From Kribbella monticola (GTDB lineage Bacteria > Actinomycetota > Actinomycetes > Propionibacteriales > Kribbellaceae): a stretch of DNA of 64,000 nt. Under the pieces are notes generated by a model. The model was given only the letters and a program-made list of their open reading frames with translations. It was not told the DNA's origin and made no database searches. This document shows, in pieces, positions 24,630 through 32,950 of this stretch. The translations under genes and the position numbers were made by a program. Where the stretch lies: assembly GCF_003261635.1 (NCBI RefSeq), contig NZ_QFXK01000037.1, positions 49,213-113,212 of the forward strand, read 5' to 3'. Numbering within the stretch: the stretch's first letter is position 1; every line of letters starts with the position of its first letter.

Positions 24630-25307
24630 GTGGACCCCAACCACCTCGCCGGCGTCCAGGCGATCGCCGCGCTCGAGGAACCGACCAGGCGACAGCTGTA
24701 CGAACTCGTCGTCCGCAGCCCCACGCCGGTCGGCAAGGACGAGGCGGCCGCCGCAGCCGGTGTCCCTCGGACCACCGCCGCCTTCCACCTCGACAAGCTG
24801 GTCGGCGAAGGACTGCTGAGCGTCGTGTACGAGCGCCGCTCCGGCCGGCACGGTCCGGGCGCCGGCCGGCCCGCGAAGCTCTATCGCCGCTCGGACCTCG
24901 AGGTCGAGGTCTCCCTCCCCGAGCGCACGTACGACGTGGCTGGTCGCCTGCTCGCCGCGGCGCTCGAAGATGCCGAGTCCACCGGAGAGTCGCCGGTCCG
25001 CGCCCTCGGGCGGCATGCTGCTCGTTACGGCAGAACGCTCGGCGAAACGGCGCGCGGGACCGGAGATGTCGTCCAGGTGCTGGAGCGGCAGGGCTTCGAG
25101 CCACGGCAGGACGGCCCGGACATCCTGCTGGGCAACTGTCCCTTCCATCAACTGGCGAGCGAGCACCCGCAGTTGGTCTGTGGAATGAATCTGCAGCTGA
25201 TGGAGGGTTTGCTGGACGGCCTGGGCGACGCCGACCGCGAGGCACTGCTGGCTCCCAGTGCGGGGCATTGCTGTGTGCGGCTCAATCAGAAAGCCTCCGC
25301 CGACTAG
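24630..25307 (+). CDS. SufR-like HTH regulator with C-terminal cysteine cluster
   Basis: The 225-residue protein has an ArsR/MarR-like winged HTH (residues about 10-70: EEPTRRQLYELVVRSPTPVGKDEAAAAAGVPRTTAAFHLDKLVGEGLL) and a C-terminal domain with Cys170, Cys184, Cys214 and Cys215 in NCPFH...LVCGMN...GHCC. This spacing resembles SufR-type regulators that bind an Fe-S cluster. Redox or iron sensing is inferred. It starts at GTG 24630. The TTGT/ACAA dyad at 24611-24622 lies just upstream and may be its operator. It is divergent from folE and 9 bp ahead of ybaK. Confidence 0.78.
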   Translation: MDPNHLAGVQAIAALEEPTRRQLYELVVRSPTPVGKDEAAAAAGVPRTTAAFHLDKLVGEGLLSVVYERRSGRHGPGAGRPAKLYRRSDLEVEVSLPERTYDVAGRLLAAALEDAESTGESPVRALGRHAARYGRTLGETARGTGDVVQVLERQGFEPRQDGPDILLGNCPFHQLASEHPQLVCGMNLQLMEGLLDGLGDADREALLAPSAGHCCVRLNQKASAD

Positions 25308-25316
25308 GCTGTCGCG

Positions 25317-25808
25317 GTGGCAAAGAGCAAGCAGATCGGCCAAGGCACCCCGGCGACCGTCGCACTGACCAAGGCCGGCCTGCCATTCACGACACACACC
25401 TACGATCACGACCCAGCCGCCAAGTCGTACGGCCTGGAAGCCGCCGAGGCGCTCGGACTCGCGACGGCTCAGGTGTTCAAGACATTGCTCGTCGAGGTCG
25501 ACGGCAAGCTAGCGGTCGGCGTTGTGCCGGTCGACAGGCAACTCGATCTCAAGGCCGTCGCCGCCGCACTCAACGGCAAGAAGGCCACGATGGCCGACCC
25601 GGCAGCCGCCGAACGCAGTACGGGCTATGTCGTCGGAGGCATCAGCCCGATCGGACAGAAACGAAACCTGCCCACCGTCGTGGACAGCTCCGCCACCGAA
25701 CACGACACCGTCTACGTCTCCGGCGGCCGCCGCGGCCTCGACATCGCCCTCACCCCCACCGACCTCCTCACAATCACCAACGCCCACACCGCCCCGATCG
25801 CCCGCTGA
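25317..25808 (+). CDS. ybaK: YbaK-type Cys-tRNA(Pro) deacylase
   Basis: The 163-residue protein matches the YbaK/EbsC family: TPATVALTKAGLPFTTHTYDHD, QVFKTLLVEVDGKLAVGVVPVDRQLDLKAVA and the conserved GYVVGGISPIGQKRNLPTVVD. It hydrolyses mischarged Cys-tRNA(Pro) made by prolyl-tRNA synthetase. The GTG start lies 9 bp after the SufR-like gene, so the two are probably one transcript. It ends 4 bp from the convergent GH32 gene. Confidence 0.92.
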   Translation: MAKSKQIGQGTPATVALTKAGLPFTTHTYDHDPAAKSYGLEAAEALGLATAQVFKTLLVEVDGKLAVGVVPVDRQLDLKAVAAALNGKKATMADPAAAERSTGYVVGGISPIGQKRNLPTVVDSSATEHDTVYVSGGRRGLDIALTPTDLLTITNAHTAPIAR

Positions 25809-25812
25809 GGGT

Positions 25813-27183
25813 CTACCCGGTCCAGATCGAGCTCAGGTGATGCAGGCGCAGGGACTCCAGGTGGAGCCGGCCGTTGGTGAACAGCTCCACGCCGTGCCCA
25901 CCGGGCAGGCTGTCGAAGTTCACGTTGTGGCTCTGATAGACCTCGCCGTCGTTGCCGAAGACCTCGAGCTGACCCCGATCCACCAGCAATCTCACAGCGA
26001 TTCGGCCGTCGTGCGGGATCAGCGTTGCACCGTCGAGCTCGTTGGCCGAGGCGTCGTAGGTGACCCCGCGAGCTGACCGGCCACCCGGACCTGTGCGCAG
26101 CCGGAAGCCCAGGCGCGTCGCTTGCTGGATGTCGATCACGGCCTCGATCTCGTAGGTGTCGGCGGTGATTGCTGCCAGCAACCGTTGCGCTGCGGCGCTG
26201 TCCAGCGTCAGGTTGTCCCAGCTCTGCGTGGCGATCCGCAGTGAGGCGATCTCCGGTACCGGGGTGCTCAGCAGGCGCGGACCGGACGGCGTCGACTGCA
26301 ATCGTTGCTCGACCGGGAACGTCGCGTTGCCGGTCCACCTCGAGCCCTTGTTGCCGCCCTGCCAGGCCATCGACACGACCCGGTCGGTAGGCAGGTTCGC
26401 GAAGGTGAGTGCCGCGTAGTAGTCGCTCCCGGCGTACGTGTCGATCTGGTTGATCTTCTGCGGCGCCGGCCAGGACGTCCTGAACGTCGTGCCATCGAAG
26501 TCGCCGACGACGTACTTGCCGCTGCCTGCGCTGAGCACCCAGGAGAAGGCGTCGGCGAGCGGCATCCGGACCAGGTCGGGGCACTCGAAGAGCCAGTCCG
26601 CTTCGTACCGCGATGCGAAGGTCCAGTCGAGCAGGTTGACCGAGGTGAAGAAGTCGACGCCGTTGCCGCCCTGATCCGACCACACCACCATGCCCCAGCG
26701 CTGCGAGCCCGGATCCCAGAACACCTTGGGATCACGGCTCGTCTCCGCTGCCGGCTTCACGACCTTGCGGCCGTTGTCGAAGGAACTGAAGGTGTTACCG
26801 CCGTCGAGGCTGTAGAAAAGGGTGACGCCGTTGGTTCCGGAGTACACCAGGATCGGGTCGTCGTCCCCCGCCTTCAGCCCGGTCACGTTGCCGAGGTCAA
26901 CGACCCCGCCGCCGGACCAGAGGTCGCCGGGGTGCACGGCTGGATCGAGCGCGATCGGTTTCTGCTGCCAGTGCACGAGATCCGGGCTCGTCGCGTGTCC
27001 CCAGTGCATGGTGTCCCAGGCCAGCCCGTGCGGGTTGTGCTGGTAGTAGAGGTGGTAGACACCGCGGTAGTACAGCGGCGCGTTCACGTCGTTCATCCAA
27101 CCGGCGCGCGAGCTGAAGTGGAACTGCCCGCGATTGTCCTCCTGATAGTTCGTCTCAGGATAGGGAAAGTCCGGGTGATCCAC
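25813..27183 (-). CDS. GH32 fructan hydrolase (levanase/inulinase/invertase type)
   Basis: The 456-residue protein shows the GH32 active site: nucleophile Asp in GWMNDVNAP, transition-state Asp in SRDPKVFW and acid/base Glu in LFECPDLVRM, on a five-bladed propeller. The C-terminal beta-sandwich follows (VDRGQLEVFGNDGEVYQSHNV). It hydrolyses beta-fructosyl linkages in sucrose, levan or inulin. No signal peptide precedes the domain, so it acts inside the cell on imported oligosaccharides, or the true start is missed. The GTG start has GGGAG upstream. Confidence 0.92.
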   Translation of the reverse strand: MDHPDFPYPETNYQEDNRGQFHFSSRAGWMNDVNAPLYYRGVYHLYYQHNPHGLAWDTMHWGHATSPDLVHWQQKPIALDPAVHPGDLWSGGGVVDLGNVTGLKAGDDDPILVYSGTNGVTLFYSLDGGNTFSSFDNGRKVVKPAAETSRDPKVFWDPGSQRWGMVVWSDQGGNGVDFFTSVNLLDWTFASRYEADWLFECPDLVRMPLADAFSWVLSAGSGKYVVGDFDGTTFRTSWPAPQKINQIDTYAGSDYYAALTFANLPTDRVVSMAWQGGNKGSRWTGNATFPVEQRLQSTPSGPRLLSTPVPEIASLRIATQSWDNLTLDSAAAQRLLAAITADTYEIEAVIDIQQATRLGFRLRTGPGGRSARGVTYDASANELDGATLIPHDGRIAVRLLVDRGQLEVFGNDGEVYQSHNVNFDSLPGGHGVELFTNGRLHLESLRLHHLSSIWTG

Positions 27184-27201
27184 AGTCGCTCCCTGCTCGA
27201 A

Positions 27202-27243
27202 CGCCTACGTCCGAAGAACTGTAGTTGCCTTCGGACGTAGGCG
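27202..27243 (-). terminator. strong hairpin between phospholipase C and GH32 genes
   Basis: CGCCTACGTCCGAAG (27202-27216) pairs perfectly over 15 bp with CTTCGGACGTAGGCG (27229-27243) around a 12-nt loop. It begins 7 nt past the phospholipase C stop on the minus strand and so isolates GH32 from upstream transcription. Confidence 0.8.
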
Positions 27244-27249
27244 CTCTGT

Positions 27250-29325
27250 TCAGCCTGTGACGCTGGGACGACCTGTTTCCAGGTGGCCGGTGAGGCGGCG
27301 GCGGTAGGTGGGGTCTTCGGCGGTGGTGACCTCGACGTCGTACCAGCCGTGGTCGGTGGGCCAGGTGAGGGTGCGGAGGTGCCGGCCGCGGAGGTGTTCG
27401 TTGAGTGTGCGGCCGCCGTAGCCGCGGGCCTTGAGCTTCACGGTCAGCGGTTTGGTGCCGGTGTTCTCGAGCTCCACGTGCAGGGAGCTTCCGGCACGGC
27501 TGATCCGTACGTCGAGACCCGCTGCGACGCCGTCGGTCGAGCCGGCCAGCTCGACCCAGAAGCGGTTCGGTCCTTGAACGGAGAGCTCGTACGGACCGGA
27601 CACCGCGATGTCGCGGAAGAGTTGTCCGCGGACGTCGACGTGGGCCGGCGCGGGCAGCTCACCGCCGTACGGATAGATGGTGAAGTGCGCGGCCTGGTCC
27701 GCTTTGTTGCCCAATCGCAGTTTCAGCTTGCCATCGGCAACAAAGCCCGAAACCGACGGCTGATAAGGCAGAGCGCGAGCCGGACGCCGACCGGGCTCCT
27801 GCAGCGGCAGGGCCTGGGTGGTGGGCGGAGTCGGCTTCCAGCGGCTGACCGGAGCCGGTACCGGACCGGGTGCGTCGACCGTCGGCTGACGGTACGACTT
27901 CGTGAAGTCGAACGCCGACAGCAGGTCGCCGCAGACTGTCCTGCGCCACGAGCTGATGTTCGGTTCCCGTACCCCCGTCCAGCGCTCCAGGAACTGGATC
28001 ACCGAGGTGTGGTCGGCGACCTGCGAGTTCACGTGGCCGCCGACGGTCCACGGCGACACGACGGTCATCGGCACGCGCGGGCCGAGACCGATCGGCCGCC
28101 CGGAGTACCAGTCGTCGCCCTCACCCGAGGCGGGCCGCGGGGCGACGGGCGGCGGGACGTGGTCGAAGTACCCGTCGTTCTCGTCGAAGTTGATCAGCAG
28201 CACGGTCTTCGACCAGGTCTCCGGATCCGAGGCGATCGCGTCGAGCAGGTCGTAGACGAGGTTCGCACTGCCGACCGGTGTCGACACGCTCGGGTGCTCG
28301 GAGTCGACTGCCGACGGGACCAGCCAGCTGACCTGGGGTAGCTTGCCGGCCTGGATGCCCGCGCGTACCCGGCGTACGAGTGACTCCGGCTCGCTGCGGT
28401 ACATCGCCTGGTAGAACAGCTTCTGGTCCTTGGCCGGCTGCAACGCGACAGCAGCCTTCAGTTGAGCGAGCGCCTCGGCCCGCTCGGCCGGAGTCTTGTC
28501 GAACAACCGGTCGTAGAACTCCTCGGTGGTCCGGTAGCCACCCGGAACGGTACTGAGGATCCGGTGCCCGAGCTCCTTGAAAGTCTTGAAGTACTCGACG
28601 GCGTTGTCGGTGAAGTTGTCCCATTCCTGGTAGATCTGCCAGGACACCCCGGCCGCTTCCAGCCGTTCCGGGTACGCCGTCCACTCGTAGCCGGCGTGGT
28701 CGTAGTCGTACGCCGCGTTGGTGACCGCGCGCTGCGTAGTACCCGGTTCGTAGCCGGTCGTACCGGACCACAGGTAGTTCCGGTTCGGGTTGGTCGAGCC
28801 GTTCACCGAGCAGTGGTAGGCGTCGAGGATCGTGAAGGTCTCGGCCAACTCGTACTGCATCGGGATGTCGCGACGCTCGTAGTGCGTCATCGTGGCGGCG
28901 GTCTTGGCCTGCACCCAGTCGTCGTTCCAGCCGTTGTTCCAGGCCTGGGTCGCGTCACCGAAGCCGTGCGCGAGCGCGCCGAGGTACTGAATGTCGTCCG
29001 CCTTCCGGCCCGCGTCGGCGGCGGCCTGGCGGATCGAGAACGGGAGCACCTCGCCGCCGCCGGTGACCGGCTGCCGGAAGACCGGCTTGCCGTTGCGAAG
29101 GCGGAGCGGCTGACGGTCGCCGTACCCGCGCACGCCGCGCAGCGTGCCGTAGTAGTGGTCGAACGAGCGGTTCTCCTGCATCAGGACGATCACGTGCTCG
29201 ACAGCCCGCAGGCCGCCCGGTCGCATCGGTTGGGCCATCGCGGTGTGCAGCGACGGTGGGAGCAGCGAGAGCGCTGCCCCACCGGCAGCTGAACCAAGCA
29301 CGAGACGGCGGGAGATCTCAGTCAT
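27250..29325 (-). CDS. phosphocholine-specific phospholipase C, Tat-exported
   Basis: The 691-residue protein has a Tat signal (ISRRLVLGSAAGGAALSLLP) and the acid-phosphatase-like phospholipase C core: VEHVIVLMQENRSFDHYYGT, LFDKT..., NFDENDGYFDHVPPP and SPWTVGGHVNSQVADHTSV. Two C-terminal DUF756 beta domains (about 510-690) complete the family plan seen in Pseudomonas and mycobacterial PLCs. It is exported folded and hydrolyses phosphatidylcholine or sphingomyelin to phosphocholine. It stands alone; the 113-bp gap to aroG shows no clear element. Confidence 0.92.
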   Translation of the reverse strand: MTEISRRLVLGSAAGGAALSLLPPSLHTAMAQPMRPGGLRAVEHVIVLMQENRSFDHYYGTLRGVRGYGDRQPLRLRNGKPVFRQPVTGGGEVLPFSIRQAAADAGRKADDIQYLGALAHGFGDATQAWNNGWNDDWVQAKTAATMTHYERRDIPMQYELAETFTILDAYHCSVNGSTNPNRNYLWSGTTGYEPGTTQRAVTNAAYDYDHAGYEWTAYPERLEAAGVSWQIYQEWDNFTDNAVEYFKTFKELGHRILSTVPGGYRTTEEFYDRLFDKTPAERAEALAQLKAAVALQPAKDQKLFYQAMYRSEPESLVRRVRAGIQAGKLPQVSWLVPSAVDSEHPSVSTPVGSANLVYDLLDAIASDPETWSKTVLLINFDENDGYFDHVPPPVAPRPASGEGDDWYSGRPIGLGPRVPMTVVSPWTVGGHVNSQVADHTSVIQFLERWTGVREPNISSWRRTVCGDLLSAFDFTKSYRQPTVDAPGPVPAPVSRWKPTPPTTQALPLQEPGRRPARALPYQPSVSGFVADGKLKLRLGNKADQAAHFTIYPYGGELPAPAHVDVRGQLFRDIAVSGPYELSVQGPNRFWVELAGSTDGVAAGLDVRISRAGSSLHVELENTGTKPLTVKLKARGYGGRTLNEHLRGRHLRTLTWPTDHGWYDVEVTTAEDPTYRRRLTGHLETGRPSVTG

Positions 29326-29438
29326 GCGTCGGACGCTAATTCACCATCACAGCCTGGCGGGATGGCTGTGAGCGTTGATTCGCCTGAAGTTCACGCGCCC
29401 GTACTGCGGGGCGCTGACACCGTGTCGGCGAAGTCACC

Positions 29439-30527
29439 TCACGCATTCGTGGTGCGTCGGGCGAGGACCGCGTCGTGGAGGTTGGTGAGGGTGGTTTCGG
29501 TGGTGTCCCAACCCATGCAGGCGTCGGTGATCGACTGGCCGTAGGTGAGTTCGCGGGTCGGGTCGAGATCCTGGCGGCCCTCGACCAGGAAGGATTCCAG
29601 CATCACGCCGACGACCGCCTTGTTGCCATTGGCAACCTGTTCGCCGATCTCGGTGGCGACCTCGGGCTGACGGCGGTGGTCCTTGCGGCTATTCCCGTGG
29701 CTCGCGTCGATGACGACCCGCTCGGGCAGACCGGCCTTGCGGAGCAGTTCTTGAGCACCCGCGACGGAGTCGGCGTCGTAGTTCGGGCCGGCGTCCGAGC
29801 CACGCAGTACGAGATGGCAGTCGGGGTTGCCGCGGGTGTGCAGGATCGCGGGCGCGCCGTCGTGGTCGATGCCGGTGAAGACGTGCGGTACGGCGGCCGC
29901 CTTGATCGCGTCGACCGCGGTACCGATGCTGCCGTCGGGCCGGTTCTTCATCCCGATCGGCATCGACAGGCCGGACGACAACTGCCGGTGCACCTGGCTC
30001 TCGACGGTCCGCGCGCCGATGGCACCCCAGCCGACGGTGTCCGCGATGTACTGCGGCGTGATCGGGTCGAGGAACTCGCAACCGACCGGGAGCCCTTGGG
30101 CCAGTACTTCGAGCAGCAGGGCGCGGGCGGTGCGGAGGCCCTTGTTCACATCGCCGCTGCCGTCGAGGCCGGGGTCGTTGATCAGGCCCTTCCAGCCGAG
30201 GGTGGAGCGCGGCTTCTCGAAGTACACGCGCATCACCACGAGCAGGCCGTCGGAGAGTCGCTCGGCGATCGGCTTCAGGCGCTCGGCGTACTCGAGGGCG
30301 GCCTTGGCGTCATGGACGGAACAAGGGCCGACGACAACCAATAGGCGGTCGTCGGTGCCGTTGAGGACGTTCGTGACGGCCTGTCTTTGCGCGACGACCG
30401 CCTCGGCGAGGCTGTTGCTCAGCGGGAGTTCGTCGTGCAGGGCCAGCGGGGTGATCAGGGGGACGGTTTTCTCGATCCGTCTGTCCACGACCGCTGGTGG
30501 GGTGGCCTGCGTGGGGAGGGTGTTCAT
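29439..30527 (-). CDS. aroG: 3-deoxy-7-phosphoheptulonate (DAHP) synthase, type I
   Basis: The 362-residue enzyme matches type I (AroG/AroF-like) DAHP synthases: VVVGPCSVHD, YFEKPRSTLGWKGLINDP, GCEFLDPITPQYIADTVGWGAIGARTVESQ, GMKNRPDG and DASHGNSRKDHRRQ. It condenses PEP and erythrose 4-phosphate as the first step to aromatic amino acids. Its 5' region holds a short ORF rich in Tyr, Trp and Phe and an intrinsic terminator, so it is probably controlled by translation-coupled attenuation in addition to feedback inhibition. Confidence 0.95.
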   Translation of the reverse strand: MNTLPTQATPPAVVDRRIEKTVPLITPLALHDELPLSNSLAEAVVAQRQAVTNVLNGTDDRLLVVVGPCSVHDAKAALEYAERLKPIAERLSDGLLVVMRVYFEKPRSTLGWKGLINDPGLDGSGDVNKGLRTARALLLEVLAQGLPVGCEFLDPITPQYIADTVGWGAIGARTVESQVHRQLSSGLSMPIGMKNRPDGSIGTAVDAIKAAAVPHVFTGIDHDGAPAILHTRGNPDCHLVLRGSDAGPNYDADSVAGAQELLRKAGLPERVVIDASHGNSRKDHRRQPEVATEIGEQVANGNKAVVGVMLESFLVEGRQDLDPTRELTYGQSITDACMGWDTTETTLTNLHDAVLARRTTNA

Positions 30528-30590
30528 CGGTGGGGACCTTTCCGCCGGACTTCCGCGGTCGATCCCGTGGTCAGCGCCGGCTGCGAATGA

Positions 30591-30617
30591 GAAAAGGCAA
30601 GGACGGATGTCCTTGCC
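30591..30617 (-). terminator. attenuator terminator in the aroG leader
   Basis: Read on the minus strand, GGCAAGGAC and GTCCTTGCC form a perfect 9-bp stem with loop ATCC, followed at once by TTTTCTC. This is one of the few hairpins here with a U tract. It lies 64 nt before the aroG start and 31 nt after the leader-peptide stop. GCCGGC-containing segments at 30576-30582, 30621-30628 and 30677-30684 can pair with each other and could form the competing antiterminator. Confidence 0.75.
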
Positions 30618-30647
30618 TCGAGCCGGCTGGGTGGATCTTGTCAGGCG

Positions 30648-30716
30648 TCAGCGATCGGCTGAGTCGCCCGGCACCACAGCCGGCCACTCAAAAAATCGCC
30701 AATAGCAACGCTTCAC
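30648..30716 (-). CDS. aroG leader peptide rich in aromatic residues
   Basis: A 22-residue reading frame from GTG 30716 (or GTG 30737, giving 29 residues) contains Cys-Tyr-Trp-Arg-Phe-Phe-Glu-Trp at residues 4-11 and stops at TGA 30648-30650. Five aromatic codons within seven, covering Tyr, Trp and Phe, directly before an intrinsic terminator and a DAHP synthase, is the pattern of ribosome-mediated attenuation. Stalling on these codons when aromatic tRNAs are uncharged would favour the antiterminator. The ribosome binding site is weak and the exact start is uncertain. This gene is too short for ordinary gene finders. The remaining part of the gap up to 30922 shows only the dyad GTCGTT/AACGAC at 30879-30899. 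Confidence 0.7.
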   Translation of the reverse strand: MKRCYWRFFEWPAVVPGDSADR

Positions 30717-30922
30717 GCCCGAAACGATAGCACCCACCCAGCAACGCACATCCCCAACGCCCCCGCCTTCCCTGCCCCAGCCCTCGCCTGTTGGCTCCCC
30801 TTCGTCTCCCGCCTTCCCTCAGGTCAGCCAACAGCCCACCCGCCTTTGGCGGTCGTGAGTAACCGGGGGTGTTCGTTCGTCGTTGAGGGTCGCAACGACA
30901 TGTTGATGTTCTAAGGGGTGCA

Positions 30923-31270
30923 GTGAGGCCGCGAACGTTCGAACTGGTCAGGTACCACGACCTCAGTGGGGTCTCGGGGACCGGTGTGGTGGCCGAGGGT
31001 TGCGTGTTCACCGACGGCTCGGTGGCGCTGCGCTGGCGGGGCAACAATCCCGCGACTGCGGTGTGGCCCGATCTCGACTCGGTGCTCGCGGTGCACGGGC
31101 ATCACGGCGCGACCGAGGTCCGCTGGCTCGAGCCCGAGCGGCCGGAGCCGGACATCGACCAACTGTTCGGCACCTCCCACACCGTCCGCCCACCGACCGG
31201 CATCGCCGATCCCGCCGGCCTTCCGGCACCCCACCCCCGCGGCTGGGCCGCCGCCCGCCACCTCCGCTGA
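30923..31270 (+). CDS. small conserved protein of unknown function, copy B
   Basis: The 115-residue protein starts at GTG 30923 with AAGGGG seven bases upstream. Its core (PRTFELVRYHDLSGVSGTG, VAEGCVFTDGSVALRW, TAVWPDLDSVLAVHGH, GATEVRWL) is 84% identical to copy A at 23481. The C-terminal half is different, proline-rich and of low complexity, and its stop lies in a 33-bp tandem duplication. It lacks the coupled 33-residue ORF. Function unknown. Confidence 0.75.
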   Translation: MRPRTFELVRYHDLSGVSGTGVVAEGCVFTDGSVALRWRGNNPATAVWPDLDSVLAVHGHHGATEVRWLEPERPEPDIDQLFGTSHTVRPPTGIADPAGLPAPHPRGWAAARHLR

Positions 31271-31322
31271 CCCGCCGCCCTCCGATCCCGCCACCTCCGC
31301 TGACCCGCCGCCCTCCGATCCC
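31257..31322 (+). repeat. two perfect 33-bp tandem repeats across the copy B stop codon
   Basis: 31257-31289 and 31290-31322 are identical (starting GCCACCTCCGCTGACCC). The first copy contains the TGA that ends the copy B gene; the second repeats it in the same frame. A decayed third copy follows from 31323. The rest of the gap to 31519 is proline-codon-rich, CC-repetitive sequence with no convincing gene. Confidence 0.9.
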
Positions 31323-31519
31323 ACCGCCTCCGCCGGCCCGTCCGCTCGGCGGAGCAACCGACCCGCCGTACCACCGACCGCAGTACCACCAACCGCACGG
31401 GAGCCACCGCCATGGACCTCACTGCCGATCGGCCGCGCCTGCTGCCCACCCTCGACCCGTCCTGGACGACACCACTGGGCAACCAGCGGTTCGGGACTTT
31501 GTCAGGTAGAACTGGGCTC

Positions 31520-32068
31520 GTGACACAGATCTACCTGGTCCGGCACGGTGAGCCGGACTACACGCCCGTCGACAGCCGGGGCTGGCCCGGTATGGCGGCC
31601 GACACCGCGCCGCTCAGCCCCGACGGCGCCAAGCAGGCCGAAGCCGTCGCGGACCTGCTCAGCGGCATCGGCGCGACGTACCTGGTCACCTCACCGTTCA
31701 CCCGGGCACTGCAGAGCGCCGCGATCATCGGCCACCGCCTCGCGCTCGGCGTACGGGTCGACTACGACCTGCGCGACTGGCTCCCGGACAGCACGGGCTC
31801 CTGGCGCGGCGCGGCCGACGTACGGGCTGCTCGGGCGGAGTTCGACGAGTACGGCGGGGAGTGGCCGGAGGGGATCCGGCGGCCCTGGGAGCCACTGTCG
31901 CGGGTACGTGAGCGCGCGCGGGCTGCGCTGGCCCGGCATACGGCGAGCACGGACGGCCCGGTGCTGGCGATCACGCACGCCTTGGTGATCGAGGCGCTCA
32001 CCGGCGTACCGAACACGGCGCACGGCACCCACGAGTACTACCGCTACGACCCGGCCGACGACGCCTGA
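31520..32068 (+). CDS. histidine phosphatase family protein (phosphoglycerate mutase-like)
   Basis: The 182-residue protein has the RHG catalytic motif at its start (IYLVRHGEPDYTP), the second arm LVTSPFTRALQSAAIIG, and the C-terminal catalytic His in VLAITHALVIEAL. It is a phosphoryl transferase of unknown substrate. The GTG at 31520 puts the RHG motif at residues 8-10, as in the family; the frame is open further upstream but contains no domain. It precedes the crcB pair by 16 bp and may share a transcript with it. Confidence 0.87.
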   Translation: MTQIYLVRHGEPDYTPVDSRGWPGMAADTAPLSPDGAKQAEAVADLLSGIGATYLVTSPFTRALQSAAIIGHRLALGVRVDYDLRDWLPDSTGSWRGAADVRAARAEFDEYGGEWPEGIRRPWEPLSRVRERARAALARHTASTDGPVLAITHALVIEALTGVPNTAHGTHEYYRYDPADDA

Positions 32069-32084
32069 GCGCTATTCTCGACCG

Positions 32085-32531
32085 GTGCCTGCCGACGGTT
32101 CAGCCGAGTCCGTGGCCGCGTCGTCGGCTCTGGAACGCGCCGGCCGCGTAGCGCCACCACTGGCCGCAGTACTCGCGGTGATTGCACTGGGCGGCGTGGT
32201 CGGGTCCCTGGCGCGCTACGGGCTCGCTGAGGCGTTCCCGCACGGTGCCGGGAGCTTCCCGTGGGCGACGTTCGGCACGAACGCTCTCGGGTGCTTCCTC
32301 ATCGGCGTACTGCTCGCGACGCTCACACCGCTGTCGCACCCTTTGCTGCGGCCGTTTCTGGGGACGGGGATCCTCGGTGGGTTCACCACCTTCTCGACCT
32401 TCGCTGTGGACACGGATCGCTTGTTGCCGGACCACGTGGTCGTGGCGTTGTTGTACTTCTTCGGGACGGTGTTGACGGCTCTCGTCGCGACGGTTCTCGG
32501 TGAGCTGGCAGCCAAGGCCGTACGCCGGTGA
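32085..32531 (+). CDS. crcB: fluoride channel protein CrcB/Fluc, subunit 1
   Basis: The 148-residue membrane protein has four hydrophobic segments and the CrcB motifs GGVVGSLARYGLAE, WATFGTNALGCFLIGVL and LGTGILGGFTTFSTFAVD, where Phe/Asn/Thr line the fluoride pore. About 30 residues precede the first helix, slightly longer than usual. It overlaps the second crcB gene as GTGA. Adjacent crcB pairs commonly form heterodimers that export fluoride. No fluoride riboswitch was found in the short 16-bp leader. Confidence 0.9.
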   Translation: MPADGSAESVAASSALERAGRVAPPLAAVLAVIALGGVVGSLARYGLAEAFPHGAGSFPWATFGTNALGCFLIGVLLATLTPLSHPLLRPFLGTGILGGFTTFSTFAVDTDRLLPDHVVVALLYFFGTVLTALVATVLGELAAKAVRR

Positions 32532-32890
32532 ACCTGCTGCTGATCGCCGCCGGAGCCGCAGTAGGCGCTCCCCTGCGCTACCTGACCGACAAGCACCTCG
32601 TACACCGGCTACTGGTCGGCACCACCACCGGTACGCCGTTCCCGTGGGGCACCCTGACGGTGAACGTCCTCGGCAGCTTCGTCCTCGGCCTGATGACCGG
32701 CACCACTAACCACCCGATCACCCTCCTGATCGGCGTCGGCTTCTGCGGCGCCTTCACGACGTACAGCACCTTCGCCGCCGAAACCACCGCCCTAGCGACC
32801 ACCGGCCACCTCACCAAGGCAGTCCTCAACGTGGCCCTGAATCTCGCAGCGGGGCTCGCCGCCGCAATCCTCGGTGCCGCACTCACCTAG
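32528..32890 (+). CDS. crcB: fluoride channel protein CrcB/Fluc, subunit 2
   Basis: The 120-residue protein has four membrane helices and the pore motifs GAAVGAPLRYLTD, WGTLTVNVLGSFVLGLM and GFCGAFTTYSTFAAET. It starts at GTG 32528 overlapping the first crcB stop, so the two subunits are made in equal amounts and probably form an antiparallel heterodimer. Confidence 0.9.
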   Translation: MNLLLIAAGAAVGAPLRYLTDKHLVHRLLVGTTTGTPFPWGTLTVNVLGSFVLGLMTGTTNHPITLLIGVGFCGAFTTYSTFAAETTALATTGHLTKAVLNVALNLAAGLAAAILGAALT

Positions 32891-32950
32891 CCGTACGACG
32901 ACCTGGTGGGTCCAGCGCCCGACCTAGGAGGGCGCGGCGTGGGCGGAAAG

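Noticed and set aside
32069..32084. Fluoride riboswitch before crcB
   Set aside because: Only 16 bp separate crcB from the preceding gene, which is too short, and no motif was seen.
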